Source of the DNA: Kingdonia uniflora
Lineage: Eukaryota; Streptophyta; Magnoliopsida; Ranunculales; Circaeasteraceae
Reading direction: 5' to 3'
NCBI GenBank assembly: GCA_014058105.1
Contig: JACGCM010000933.1
Coordinates: 744,001-808,000 of the forward strand
DNA length: 64,000 nucleotides
Shown: positions 1 to 11,739 of the stretch, one piece after another
How positions within the stretch are numbered: the first letter of the stretch is position 1
Layout of the letters: every line of letters starts with the position of its first letter
Notes under the pieces: model-generated
Told to the model about the DNA's origin: nothing
Databases searched by the model: none
The model's input: only the letters and a program-made list of their open reading frames with translations
Position numbers and translations under genes: made by a program

Positions 1-340
1 ACCAACTAGTTTTGCAATCTAATACTATTTTTGTCGTGCTGGAAAATAAGGACACGCACTAGCATTCAGCCCACGTTTTTTAATAGGAGCCTTGGAGATT
101 TATCCGGAGCGGTAGAGTTGTTATATCTAGTTGTTTTGATAAACGAGTACGGTGTTTGATTTTGGGTTCCCAATGAATGCAATGTCCAAATTTTTTTACT
201 ATATATGCATCTATACATGTACAAATTCAGTGTTTTATGAATTGTAACAATGAATGTACAAACTCTCTGCTGTTATTCCAAGTTTTCAGAGTGTTTAAAA
301 ATTCCTGCTTCCTGCTACATATTAGCTTCCTAAACATTTA
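1..340. other. Left flank of element G, no gene seen
   Basis: AT-rich sequence left of the G 3' LTR. I see no coding similarity, RNA gene or repeat I can name. The short ORF here has no recognisable motif and runs into the LTR. Confidence 0.5.
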
Positions 341-1315
341 TGTTGAAAATAATGAAACGATGAACCTGATTATAGCTTCCTTAGAACTGATATGAGAGAT
401 AACTACTATGGCATGAACGTGAATGATATGCTGGAACTTATTAGTGGAACAGTAACAAAATTCTAAAATTACCAGCAACAAGAAACCAAGCTCACTCTCT
501 TTAAAGGATAATTTGACCTACTCCGAGTACTGGTAGTGAACTGCCAGATCTCCTCACAGGATATAACGAGCAATCGAGTATACATGAGTTCTTTGGTACC
601 GGAGGAACAATGTACTAAACTTGCAATTTGTTTAAACCGATTAAAACAGATATTGAAGAAGTTCTGTAAACCAGGAAGGGAACATAAGAGATATGTTGTT
701 CTGTTTGTTTTTGCATAGAGGAAAATAGTCCAATTTATAGACTTCTACAGGGCAATGGCTCTCAGAACTTATCTCGAACGTAGGAAGAGATATTTCCTTT
801 AACGTGAGTACGTGGTTTCGGTTTCCCTAGAGACCAGGCAAGTCAAAAGACTTAGGTGTTCGTAAGTATCCGTTATACTGTGCGTGTTGAGAGATAGGAA
901 TAGATCCATTGAGTTTGTTTGGGCCCAAAGTTTATAGACTTTTCTCCGAAAAGAATAGGGAGAGCCTAGTCTAGCCCAAAGGGGCACCTGGGCCTCCAGA
1001 GCCAATTGCCCGAACCTGTGCCGACAGGCTCACCGGCCGCCCGAGAGAGGTCTAAGTGTGTCAAGGGTATAAAAGCTCCCTCACACACTCACGCGTATAT
1101 ACACTATCTCTTAGTCACATGTTACAAACATATCATGTGAGCATTACCTTATATGTGTTATTTCTCACAACACACTAAAAGAATAAAATGCTAAAAGACA
1201 AAGAGTTTTTACAAAGAGGTTTTTGAAGAAACAAGGACCAAGAGGTCATGGGTTCAAGCCCAAGTGCATATTTTATTTTGAAATACATTTTATTGTTTTG
1301 TAAAAGAAACCAACA
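341..1315 (-). repeat. 3' LTR of element G
   Basis: The plus strand begins TGTTGAAAAT and ends ACCAACA, giving a TGTTG/CAACA inverted end. Positions 341-824 match 11740-12237. On the minus strand the LTR is preceded by AGTGAGGGAT (1325-1316), a copia-type polypurine tract, which fixes the border at 1315. A minus-strand TATA box candidate (TCTATAAATTGG) lies near 731-742 and would drive transcription toward lower coordinates. A plus-strand TATAAAAG at about 1069 is in the wrong orientation for this element. Confidence 0.75.
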
Positions 1316-1325
1316 ATCCCTCACT
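1316..1325 (-). other. Polypurine tract of element G
   Basis: On the minus strand this reads AGTGAGGGAT directly before TGTTGG. A purine tract ending in GAT followed by TGTTGG is the usual start of plus-strand DNA synthesis in plant copia elements. Confidence 0.6.
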
Positions 1326-1665
1326 ATAAAAAATTTGTCGAGAGAAAATGAAACAGTTTCTATATATTGATTTGTGCTTAGGTAAAGGTATCCTGAGACT
1401 TGAACCTTTACGTAGTGGACAGCCCCCAAAGTATATAATAACTGATCAGAGTCTTGAACTCATTATCCAATTTTAAACAGTGAAAGAAAACCACACACCA
1501 AACTATCAAGTGCAAGTTCTTAAAAGCAAGTACATTACGACCATGTATTTAATTCCAGTATAGGTAAAGGCTCTAGAGAATTAGCCTAATTCTCATAGGA
1601 AGCGGCCTCACTTCCACAATCACCTTGGTGAATCTATAAAGATTATTCTAGTAGCTAGACACCCC
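1326..1665 (-). other. 3' untranslated segment of G, left of the nested insertion
   Basis: Internal G sequence between its 3' LTR and the nested element. It ends with ACCCC at 1661-1665, which is the target duplication of element TG. No coding similarity is visible. The segment is continuous with 7561 onward once TG is removed. Confidence 0.6.
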
Positions 1666-2697
1666 TGAAATTCCTTGACGCTTGAGACTAGTCTATTTCG
1701 AAAAAATTAGGTCTAAATCGATAGGTCCAAATTCTTTTTAATTAATGGTCTAACCTTAACCTAGTTCAAATCGATTCAATTATCTAATGTCAACAAGCAA
1801 TTGAGAATTAAAAACAAGGCCAAAGATTTTTGGCCCTGTGGGAAACCTTTCTCAGGAGAAAAACCCACAGGCCGCTGTCGAATCACCCGACAGCTAAAAC
1901 AATCTACTATTGAAAAAAGCTACAAGAATTTAATCACTTACATACCCGATAAGCACATCCCGTGGTTACCTCTCTTCTAATTCAACTTCTTGCAATTGAT
2001 TTCGTGTTCTCCCAACGCCTCACTCCAATCTCTCGTCAAAGCTTCTTTTCTTGAATCGTTCAAGTTACTCTGGCCATGATCTAGGTTTCTTGATCAATGA
2101 TGATTGATTCAAGATTTGAGTGTTTTAATTTTCTCTTGAATCTCTCAAAAAAGATCTCTCCTCACTCTAAAAAACAAGCCCTAGAAAAAATAGGTTTTTG
2201 AAAGTTGCGTTCTGAAAAAAGGAAAGTTGTCTTTTATAGGAAATCATAAATCACGTTCTCTGTTCGAATAGAAATAAATATATTCAAATAAAAATTAAGC
2301 TGAGCCAATCTATTCGAATAAAAAATAGGCTAAGCCAAACTATTCGAATAAAAAAGAAATCTATTCGAAATAAAATAAAAACAGCCTGAAGCATTTTATT
2401 CAAATACAATAAAATATATTCGAAAAGAAATGTTCCTAGTTCTATTCGAATAGAAAAGGAATCTATTCGAATAAAAGTTCTATTATCTTAAAAAGACATA
2501 CTTATTACATTTTTCATACTTTGTAAAAATACATAGGGCTTGATATTTAAAATAAGGAGTTAGAAACCCACTTACTTATTTAGTGTCAGTCCAGCTGTAG
2601 TCGCTCCACGTGCACTTACTGACACCAGAAAACGATGAGATAGTATTGATACCTACTTTAGACACTAAATGAAACAAACTACAAAATGGATGTTTCA
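1666..2697 (-). repeat. 3' LTR of element TG
   Basis: Starts TGAAATTCCT and ends TTTCA, a TGAAA/TTTCA inverted end. It is collinear with 6543-7560 over its length. An internal stretch at about 2260-2480 is full of variants of TATTCGAATA spaced by A-rich sequence. Confidence 0.9.
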
Positions 2698-4536
2698 ATC
2701 TCCCCCTTTGGTTCATTTTGTGTCAAGACTAGAACTATAGGTAATAAAAGAAAATTACAAACTTGATGGACTGACTCACTCACTGAACATCCATTCACAA
2801 AACAAATATCCTCTGCAATCCCTGCATACTAAACAAGATACATCACGTAACCATTCACATTCAAAATAAGGGATTTAGAGGATAAAATGTACTTACCTGG
2901 TTTACCTGTCAGGAGCATCTCTCCCCCTTTCTGGCACAGATGAACAAAGGGTAAGAAAATCAAAAAAATATACTCAAATAGTTAAACTAAACAAAACGAA
3001 TATAGAGTTAGGAAAGTACTAAACACCAATACCCCAAAATAAAACTCATCTCCCCCTAAAAATAGTAACTCCTTTAAAATGAAACACAAAAATGAGGACA
3101 CACACAGGGAGTATTTTTGAAATAAGTAAGCAATAAAAGACAACACTCCCTTAAACACAAGGCATGATAGAAAAAAATGAATCTATAATATCCTATAAAG
3201 ACCAAGACAATGCCCTTGTGTTATAAGATACTCACTAAATGAATTGCTTGGTGTGTCTGTGCGCATAGTCAAATAGATACCCAGTTTTAAATTATTACTC
3301 AGCCGTAGTTAGAATACGATGTTGAAAAGTTGTTTTAACTTAGGCCTTTCATGGTTGGTCACTCAAAATCACTGAGAATTGACTAGCAAGCACTCTGTGT
3401 GAAATATGAATATGAATAAAAAGCAAATAAATAATCATATCTCATCAGAAACGGTACACTGTGAGCTAGAAGATCTCATGGAAGGGAACCTCAGTTGTCA
3501 TTAATGGTGTCAAGTTAAAACTAATATAAACTCCTTATCTCTAATCTCCATTAATACTGACAGCGCCTAACTTAAGATCAAATAGGTCTTTGAATAGGTT
3601 ATAATGTAGGCATGGGTAGGCTTATGATGGAGTAGGTGTTTTGCTGACATTCTGAGACTACAATTATACTAGCTCCCTCTTACTTCAAATCAACTTCACC
3701 TTCTTTCACTCTTTCTTCTTGAGTACACACCACAAAAATGCCTCTTCACTTCCTTTTTTTTTCTCATGACACTGATTGAGATAATAAAAAGTTCTTTTGG
3801 TGACTCATTGTATTCTTTTATTTGCCTTTCCCCCAAAAATTATACATATTTTTCTTTTTCTCTTTTTTTCTTTTTCTTCTCACTGAAGTGTCTCAGAACA
3901 TAAGGCACAAAGGGCTGCAAGCGGAAAACAAATGATTAGAAATAACGAATGCCAACAATGGGAGAAAAAAAATGCCTATTAATTATCACATCTTTGGTTA
4001 GCCACCGTCACTTTTTCACCTCGAATAAAAATATGAAAGTTTTACTAGTATAACTTGACTTTGATGTTACCATTTGACAATTGAGCAAGGAAATGAAATG
4101 AGATCAAAAATAACAAGATCAACAGAAGAGTAAATATCATAACACTCGAAGCTAATAAACAAGGTCAGATCCTCACATAACATTAGGTACAAAGTCTCTA
4201 CAGTTATCCTCACGTAGTTCTACTCATGATGAGCTTTTAGTTTAAACGAGAGAATCACTGACTATTGTCAGTTGAGATTTTACCAAATAATTATCTCATG
4301 AATGAATATAAAACAAATGCATAGTCCAAGTCTAGCAAGAATATTCCACAGGCAAAAGCTTCTAAAGTGCAAAGTGTAGATAAAAAATAAGAACAATATC
4401 CTACTATCCTCAAAAAAAACAAAATAAATAAAACCCAACTGAGACAGGGTAATAAATGTACCTAAACACTGTAGCATACTGATAACTCGTACCCAAACAC
4501 TAGAGCATACTGATAACCCATCTCAGTTTTGATTCA
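2698..4536 (-). other. Noncoding 3' internal region of TG
   Basis: About 1.8 kb between the end of gag and the 3' LTR. It begins on the minus-strand reading with the polypurine tract at the LTR edge. The rest is AT-rich with many stops in every frame. This is where pol would be in an autonomous copia element, and no pol motif is visible. The ORF at 4280-4477 has no recognisable domain. Confidence 0.6.
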
Positions 4537-6469
4537 TTACCTTATTTGTGGTGACAAGTCATCCTTTCGCACCCAAACTCCATGAATCACCTTTCGAGGT
4601 GATGTTTTTGGAGCAAACCACCTACTCAAATTCTCACATTTCACATTAGAAAAATTTACATATGACTTATATTTTTGCCCATTGAAAGGTCGAGCATATG
4701 GTTGATAGGGTCCAATAAATCTACAATAAGATACAAGATGTCCCTTTCGACCACATATACTACAATAATAAATCTGAGAGTAAGAGACCCGTTTGGCGTG
4801 ATTATGAGTAGTGGATATTATGTTACATTTGGGCACCAAAGTAGAAGCAGTTACTTTTACAAACTTTGTAATTTGAGGAGTCTTGGCATTAGGATGAGGT
4901 TCATCATATCCTAGACCCCTTTTATCACTATCCGTCTTTCCCATACATAACATTTTATCAATGTTCTTGGCCCCATGGCAGAACTTCTCAAGTTTCTGTT
5001 GAGATAGAATTACATCAAGCTTGGCCGAATGAAGTTCATCCAAAGGTGATTTCATTTTTTCCTTTGCATCATTAACTTCTTTTTCTAATAACACACCTTT
5101 GTCATGGGGGCCTTGTTTATCATTTTCAAGTACCTTTATCTCGAGACTTGTACTCTCAGCTTTGTTTTGAAGTTTGCACATAAGTGTATTAACTTGGTCT
5201 TACAAGACTTTGTTAAGTTTACCGAGTTTCATATACTTGGCGAGAGTCTGAGCATACAAGTCCTCAAGATTCATGTCTTCAAACGCATTTTGTTCTTAAT
5301 CACTCTGATTTTCAACAGAATGTTCAAGTTCAAAAATGTCATAGTTATTATTACCACAATTTAGAAAAATAGGATATGAACAATAAATTTTGTTATCAAC
5401 TACTTGAGGATGACTCTTATTGTTATTATTCTCATCATCACTGTTATCCCAAGTAACGCTAATATTCATAACTTTGTGATTGGTCCCAAATTTCTTATTA
5501 GGACAGCTGCGAGCATAATGACCAAGCTTATGACACTTATAACATTCAATTTGACTTAGGTTAGTGTCAAGGTTGGTATGTTGGTTATTCACTTTATGTT
5601 GATCATGAGTTCGTGACTTATGATTCACTGATCCCTTGCTTTTGAAATTGGCATTGTTTCCCAAGGTTTTTAAGCTGATAACTTGTAGAGACAATCTGTA
5701 AATCCATATCAGACCCATCATCATTATCTAAATTAGATGAGTTGTCATCTTCTATGGTACCCTTAGAAGAAGAGGAGTAAGATGAAGATTTAAAAGTAAT
5801 ACTTTTGTTCTACTCAGGGTTTTCCATTTTTATCTCAAGTTCAAAAGTTTGTAATTTACCAGTTAATGTATCTGGTTTCATTTTCTTAAGATCGTGAGCT
5901 TCCTCTATAGCATCACATCTGGATCTAAAGATCTAAGGAAGGGATCTTAGTACTTTACAAAAAATTTGAACATCCGAGTAAGCTGTGCCTAATACGGCAC
6001 TAGTGTTGACAATGTTACTTAGTCTCGCATAGAACTCATCAAATGGTTCATTCTCATCCATTTGAATATTCTTGAATTGTGAGGTTAGCATTTGCAATTT
6101 GCTTTCCTTAACTGTATTATCGCCTTCGTGAGTTCGAACTAATATTTCCCAAGCTTCTTTCAAAGTGGTAAAATAAGATTTATGTTGAAACTCACTTCAG
6201 CTAACAGCCATAAAAATAGCATTGTGACCCTTATTATTATAACCAGTAACTTCCTTTTCATCCTTATACCATTTATTCCTAGGCTTAAGGACCTCTTCAA
6301 ATTTATCACCCATCATTGTAGGGTGCATTCATCCATCCTTGATTATAATCCAGACATCTTCTCTGAGTGATTGTAAGAATACAACCATTTGAACCTTTCA
6401 ATAAGGATAGTCTTTGCCAGTGAAGAGGGACAGACGATTTATGGGACCTCTAAATCTTTTGAAATCCAT
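4537..6469 (-). pseudogene. Copia-type Gag of TG with two zinc knuckles
   Basis: The reading starts with an ATG at 6469-6467, about 60 bases after the primer site. In order it shows a UBN2-type gag domain (best in 5933-6163, with WEILVRTHEG and PFDEFYARL), a first zinc knuckle at about 5500-5535 (CYKCHKLGHYARSCP), a coiled-coil stretch (about 4950-5180, rich in E, K and L) and a second CX2CX4HX4C knuckle at about 4730-4775 (CSICGRKGHLVSYC). Gag would coat the element RNA. The frame is broken by stops and shifts, for example a TGA soon after the start and the breaks between 5296 and 5181. The protein stops just where plant copia polyproteins normally enter protease. Confidence 0.8.
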
Positions 6470-6528
6470 TATTCTCAAGCAATCAAGACATGATCTACTC
6501 TCAGGTTATTAATCCTCAAAGCGTGACC

Positions 6529-6540
6529 ACTCTGATACCA
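6529..6540 (-). other. Primer binding site of TG
   Basis: The minus strand reads TGGTATCAGAGT two bases inside the right LTR. It matches the plant initiator-tRNA(Met) site TGGTATCAGAGC at 11 of 12 positions. Its place shows that the right LTR is the 5' LTR. Confidence 0.85.
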
Positions 6541-6542
6541 AT

Positions 6543-7560
6543 TGAAATTCCTTGACGCTTGAGACTAGTCGATTTCGAATAAATTAGGTATAAATCGATA
6601 GGTCTAAATTCCTTTTAATTAATGATCTAACCTTAACCTAGTTCAAATCGATTCAATTATCTAATGTCAACAAGCAATTGGAAATTAAAGACAAGGCCAA
6701 AGATTTTTAACCCCGTGGGAAACTTTTCCCATGAGAAAAAACCCACAGGTCGCTTTCGAATCACCCGACAGCTAAAACGATTCACTATTTAAAAAGAACT
6801 ACAAGAATTTAATCACTTACAGACTCGATAAGTACATCCCTTGGTTAGCTTTCTTCTAATTAAACTTTTTGCAATTGATTATGCATTATCGCAACGTCTC
6901 GCTCCAATCTCTAGTCGAAGCTTCCTTTCTTGAATCGCTCAAGTTCCTCTGGTCATGATTTAAGTTTCTTGAGCATTGGTGATTGATTCAAGATTTGAGT
7001 ATTTTAATTTACTCTTGAATCTCTCAACAAAGATCTCTCCTCACTCTAAAAAGCAAGCCCCATAAAAAATAGGTTTTCAAAAAGTTGCGTTATGAAAAAA
7101 AGAAAGTTGTCTTTTATAGGAAAACAAAAATCACGTTCATTATTTGAATAAAAATAAATGTATTCTAATAAAAATTAGGCTGGGCCAATCTATTTGAATA
7201 AAAAGAAATCTATTCGAATAAAAAACTGGTTGTGCCAATCTATTAGAATAAAAATAAAATATATTCGAAATAAAAAAACAGCCTGAGCCATTTTATCCGA
7301 ATACAATAAAATATATTCGAATAAAAATGTTGAATAGAAGTTTTATTATCTTAAAAAGACATACTTATTACATTTTTCATACTCTGTAAAAATACATAGA
7401 GTTTGATATTTAGAACATGGAGTTAGAAACCTTCTTACCTCTTAAGTGTCAGTTTAGCTGTAGTCACTTCACGTGTACTCACTGACGCCGGAAAACGACA
7501 AGAAAATGCTGACACCTACTCAAGACACTAAATGAAACAAACTCCAAAATAGATTTTTCA
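6543..7560 (-). repeat. 5' LTR of element TG
   Basis: TGAAATTCCT to TTTTTCA, 1018 bp against 1032 bp for the other copy. The difference is mostly in the TATTCGAATA-rich stretch (about 7139-7330). It is followed by the ACCCC duplication at 7561-7565. Confidence 0.9.
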
Positions 7561-7638
7561 ACCCCACTCAAAGAATGAGATATATAAATCATTAAGAGTT
7601 TATAAGAAACTTAGCTTTGCTATCACTTTAAGATATCA

Positions 7639-7641
<3 letters not shown>

Positions 7642-7688
<47 letters not shown>
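7642..7688. repeat. (AT)n microsatellite in the G 3' untranslated region
   Basis: About 47 bases of uninterrupted AT dinucleotides in internal G sequence, between the RNase H end and the nested TG element. Confidence 0.9.
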
Positions 7689-7689
<1 letters not shown>

Positions 7690-7799
7690 TGTACATCGGG
7701 ATGAATTTTGGAGTATAAAATTCCTTATTTGCATGATCCAATATCACAGTGACTTGTTTTTCCCATTCAACATATTTCTTAGGATTTCTAGTCATTTAG

Positions 7800-8450
7800 A
7801 TTGGGTTCCCATCAATTATGATTATATAACGGGCTTTAGTATTATCCCTAAAGATGTATTCCAAACTTTGTCACGAGACAGTCCTTTTGTCAAATGATCT
7901 GCTAAGTTGTTTTTGGATCTTACAAATTTTACCGTAACAGTACTAGATGTGAGAAATCCTCTCATCATATAGTACTAACTTCTTACCATTATAGTAATTA
8001 TTTTATACTCTGGCTATCGCAGCAGTTCTATACGTGTGGATCAAGATCGGTGGCATAAGCCTACTTCATAAAGGAATATAAGATATGAGGTCTTTCAACC
8101 AGCTTACCTCCTCACTAGCTAGCTGTAGCTAGTGCCACTAATTTAGACTGTGCAGTCGACTGAGCTAGAATCATTTGTTTCTTGGATCGCAAAGAAACTA
8201 GCCTCACCAGCTATACTAAACACGTATCCGCTGGTGGCTTTAGAATTATCCAAAAATAAGTTCCAATCTGCATCGCTAAATCCATTAAGGACCGCGGGAA
8301 ACCTCTGATAGTGTAAACCAAAGTTCATGGTCGTTTTTAAGTACTATATAACTCGATCAATAGCACCCCAGTGTGGCAAACTTTGTTTACTTGTAAATCT
8401 ACATAGAACTCCTATAACATAAGCTATATCAGGTCTAGTACAGTCCCTAG
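7800..8450 (-). pseudogene. RNase H of element G (broken)
   Basis: Copia RNase H degrades the RNA strand of the RNA-DNA hybrid. The stretch opens with a conserved run just before RNase H (CTRPDIAYVIGVL, about 8385-8450), then FSDADW near 8270-8295, which holds the first catalytic aspartate. At the C-terminal end, about 7860-7915, NLADHLTKGLSRD matches the usual copia motif. The part between 7950 and 8140 is shifted and stop-ridden but still shows YYNGKK-type residues. The polyprotein ends near 7800. Confidence 0.75.
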
Positions 8451-8451
8451 C

Positions 8452-9279
8452 TTAGCGAAGGCTACAAATAATATTTGTGTATTCTTTCTGTCTAATTACA
8501 TCCCCCATATTCTGTAAAAGTTTAACTTGTGGATCACAAGGAGTACAAGCAGGTATACGATCAAAATATTTATACATCTTCAAAATCTTCTCAAAATGAG
8601 ATTGATCAAGAGTAATACAAGCATTTGTGCATGTGATCTTCATGCCTAAAATTACACTAGCCTCGCCTAGGTCCTTCATATTAAAGTTATCATTAAGCAT
8701 GTTATTAATCTCTAAAATAATATCAAGGTTAGAGCCAAAGATAAGAAGATCATCAACATATAGACAAATCATTATACAACTTTCACCAAATACTTTATAA
8801 TATATGTATTTATCAACAACATTAATCTTAAAATAATTTTAAGGAAGTAATTGGTATATCCTATCGTGCCAATATTTTAGAGCTTGCTTTATACAGTATA
8901 AAGTCTTGTTCAGCTTACAGACTTTGTGTTCCTCACTAGGTATCATAAAACCTTCAGGCTGATCCATATATAATTCATCTTTAAGCTCTCTATTTAAAAA
9001 TGCAGTTTTTACATCTATTTAGTGAATAGTCAAATTGTGCATGGTAGCAACGACCAATAATACTCTAATGGTTGTCACACGAGTAACTGGGGAATATGTA
9101 TCATAGAAATTAATGTTTTCCTTTTGCACATATCCCTTTGCTACAAGTTTTGCCTTATATTTATCTATAGTATCATCTGGTTTAAGTTTTTTCTTTAAGA
9201 TCCATTTACACTCTATAAAACGACTACCACGAAGCAAGTAAACTAGTTCCCAAGTTTCATTTATATTAAGAGAATCCAT
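8452..9279 (-). pseudogene. Reverse transcriptase of element G (broken)
   Basis: Two ORF pieces. The N-terminal piece (9019-9279) shows WELV, KWILKKKLKPDDT and KAKLVAKGYVQKE, typical of the copia RT start. The C-terminal piece (8452-8772) carries the catalytic YVDD box (LYVDDLLIFG) and KDLGEASVILGMKI. The segment between them (8773-9018) is in another frame with stops. The enzyme would copy element RNA into DNA inside virus-like particles. Confidence 0.85.
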
Positions 9280-9289
9280 CTAATCATCA

Positions 9290-10000
9290 ATGGCTTCTTG
9301 CTATAAATCAGCATCACTCAAAGTCAATGCTTTCCTGATAGTGTTAGGATCAGATTATAAGCTGTGTATAATATAATCATTGCCAAAATCCTTAGCAATC
9401 CTAGGGTGTTTACCTCTACGATGTTTTGGGTTAGTATCATAAGAATCAATAGCTTTAGGAACTTTTACTTACTGTCCCTCAGTAAGTAAGGAAATTTGTC
9501 CTCAACGAAATCAACATCATGTAATTTAATAATAATATTATTAGTAATATCAAAAAACCTGTAAGCCTTACTGTTAATAGCAAAACCAATGAAAATACAT
9601 TCTAAGGCTCAGCGAGCGAGTTTTGTTCGTTTAGGATCAGGTTTACAAACATAGGCTAAACAACCTCAAACTTTAAAATAACTAACATTAGGTTTTCTAT
9701 TTCTCCAAATTTTATTAGGTGACAAATAAGATGCGATGTGAGGAATACGGTTTAAAACATGGCAGACAGATAATAATGCTTCACCCCATAAAGATTTAGG
9801 TGATCAAGAACTAAGTAATATAGCAGCTATCAACTCAGTGAAAGTTGTATTTTTGTGTTCAGCTTTACCGTTAGATTTTGGAGAATAAGGGGCAGTAGTT
9901 TCATGTATGAGACCAAGGATTCATACAAGTTTTGAAATTCATGTGAATCATAATACTCTGTACCTCTATTATTACAAAATCTTTTAATATTTCTATCAAA
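9290..10000 (-). pseudogene. Integrase core and C-terminal part of element G (broken)
   Basis: Several frames show copia integrase pieces. The second catalytic aspartate region appears as NNRGTEYYDSHEF near 9925-9975, where the usual D has become N. KVWGCLAYVCKPD follows at about 9620-9690, then an R/K-rich linker leading to RT at 9279. The numerous stops make this clearly non-functional. Confidence 0.7.
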
Positions 10001-10774
10001 CTAATTCTTAACCTTTATTACATATGTTCTAAACATATTTATTGCTTTAATTTTGTGACGCAATAAGTAAACATGAGTATAATTGGAGTGATCATCCATA
10101 AAAGTTATGAAATACTTTTTACCATTACGAGTCAACGTGCCATCTATTTCACAAATGTTAGAGTGGACTAAATCCAATGGTTTTATTTCCCTAATAATAC
10201 TTTTATGCGAGGTTTTAATTATTTTAGCTTGACTACATAATTGGCATTTTTCAAAATCATTAAGATCAACTTTAGGAATCATACCAAGTTTACTCATATT
10301 GTGTACTAACTTCTTATTAATATGACATAATCTAGAGTGCCAAATATTAAATGAAGACAGTAAATAAGCGGAAGCAAATTTATTTATTTCAAGACTAAGT
10401 TTGAACATTTCATTACAAGTAAAACCCTTTCCCGCAAAAATTCCTCCCTTAGTTATAATGTATTGGTCTGAGTCAATGGTCTGCTGAAATCCTTCCTTGT
10501 TGAGAAGAAAATCAAAAGCAGGATTTTTTCTTATTTTAGGAGTGTGCATCACATCCTTCAGAGTCACTATCCTTCCAGAGGTAAATACCAATTCAACATC
10601 TTCAGTACCTAACACTTTGGTGCAATGGGAATCCCCAAGTAGTACCTTCTTATCTTCAGTCTCCTTGTAGGTCTTGAACCAATTACGTTCATAGCAAACA
10701 TGCCTAGAAGTGCCTGAGTCAGCCCACCACCCATCGGTTCCATAGACCATATTGATCTTCATGATCATAGGCAC
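10001..10774 (-). pseudogene. Protease, pre-integrase and integrase start of element G
   Basis: An open stretch of 257 codons. Near the N-terminus WWADSGTSRHV holds the aspartic protease DSG active site. A GAG-pre-integrase region follows with HSRLCHINKK and a CQLC pair, forming the HHCC zinc site. The integrase core then begins with DLVHSNICEI and FITFMDDHSNYTHVY. The ORF starts at an internal ATG. The true polyprotein frame comes in from gag on the right. This is the longest intact stretch in G. Confidence 0.85.
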
Positions 10775-10799
10775 TAAGGGCTCTTCGATAATGTTAGCC

Positions 10800-11711
10800 T
10801 GGGCAACAGGTCTGCAGTTTTGATAGTTCCTAGATATGTGTTTAGGCTTCTTTCAAGCGAAGCACACAATAGGAGCTATTCCATTATATGGTGGGGCTTG
10901 TTGGTTAATTCCCTTATTAGGATTATATTATCCATCATTATGATGGTTATTTAGATTACCACCATTCTGACGGTTAGTCCGATTACCACCATTCTTAACA
11001 TTAATGGGTTTCCCCTTAGGTTTCAAATGGACCTTACCTTTGGACTGAACCAAAAGGACCTCCTCTTTTAGGTCTTATTTTATGGATTCTTCTTTAACCC
11101 TAAGCCGAGTTATCAAGTTTTCCATGGCAAGTTCTTTGACTTGTTTTGCAGGATATTCTTATAGTCTTTCTAATTCGGCGATAATTTGTCAATCATCACG
11201 GCAACCTAAAATTGCTCATTAAGAGATATCCTTTCGGACACAATCTCATGCGCAATTCGTTGCAACTCATGTGATTGAGTAATTATTGACTTATCGTCAT
11301 CCATGGTAAACTTTAGATATCAGCTTACGACAAACTTCTTAGAGCCAGCCTCTTTTGTATCATATTTTTTCTTTAACGCCTCCCAAAAGATTTTCGTAAT
11401 GTTGGATTGCAGATAGTAATCAAACAAATCATCTACTAAATCGCTCAGGATAAAGTTACGACATTTTTGAAATCAGCCTCAGTTACAATAATATCTATAC
11501 AATCTTATCAGTTTTAGTTACAATAATATTTAGATCTTCTACAGGGATAGGGATTGGAGGTTCAACATGGCAGTCTTGTTCGAGAACATAAGCAACTTCT
11601 TTGAGGGTTAATAAAATGACATCTTACTCTTCCAACGTTTGAAATTGAGACCCTCAAACTTTGTAGGTTTGTTAGAATCAAATTTCAAAATGTCAGAAGT
11701 AAGGGCCATAA
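10800..11711 (-). pseudogene. Gag of element G (broken)
   Basis: The start is the ATG at 11711-11709, about 29 bases inside the 5' LTR edge. The first codons read MALTSDILKFDSNKPTKF, a typical copia Gag opening. Stops and shifts break the rest. Near the C-terminus (about 10840-10880) a CCHC knuckle survives only in part, with one cysteine codon replaced by a stop. An ACC/ATT-rich stretch before it codes for an N/R/G-rich linker. Confidence 0.7.
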
Positions 11712-11739
11712 TAGCAGGTTAACAATTATTCCTTAAAAT

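Larger units (their letters stand above)
1666..7560 (-). mobile_element. Element TG: non-autonomous gag-only copia-type element
   Basis: About 5.9 kb with two LTRs (1666-2697 and 6543-7560), perfect 5-bp direct repeats ACCCC outside (1661-1665 and 7561-7565), a primer site matching initiator methionine tRNA next to the right LTR, and a polypurine tract (AAAGGGGGAGAT on the minus strand, about 2698-2709) next to the left LTR. The internal region codes only for a Gag-like protein. I find no protease, integrase, RT or RNase H motif. This fits the plant TR-GAG class (terminal repeats plus gag), which depend on enzymes supplied by other elements. It lies inside the 3' untranslated part of G. Confidence 0.85.

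Noticed and set aside
1069..1076. Plus-strand TATAAAAG as a gene promoter
   Set aside because: Falls in U3 of the minus-strand LTR of G, and no plus-strand coding sequence follows.
1230..1262. tRNA-like B box (GGTTCAAGCCC) suggesting a tRNA gene or SINE
   Set aside because: No A box or cloverleaf pairing around it, and it lies inside the 3' LTR of G.
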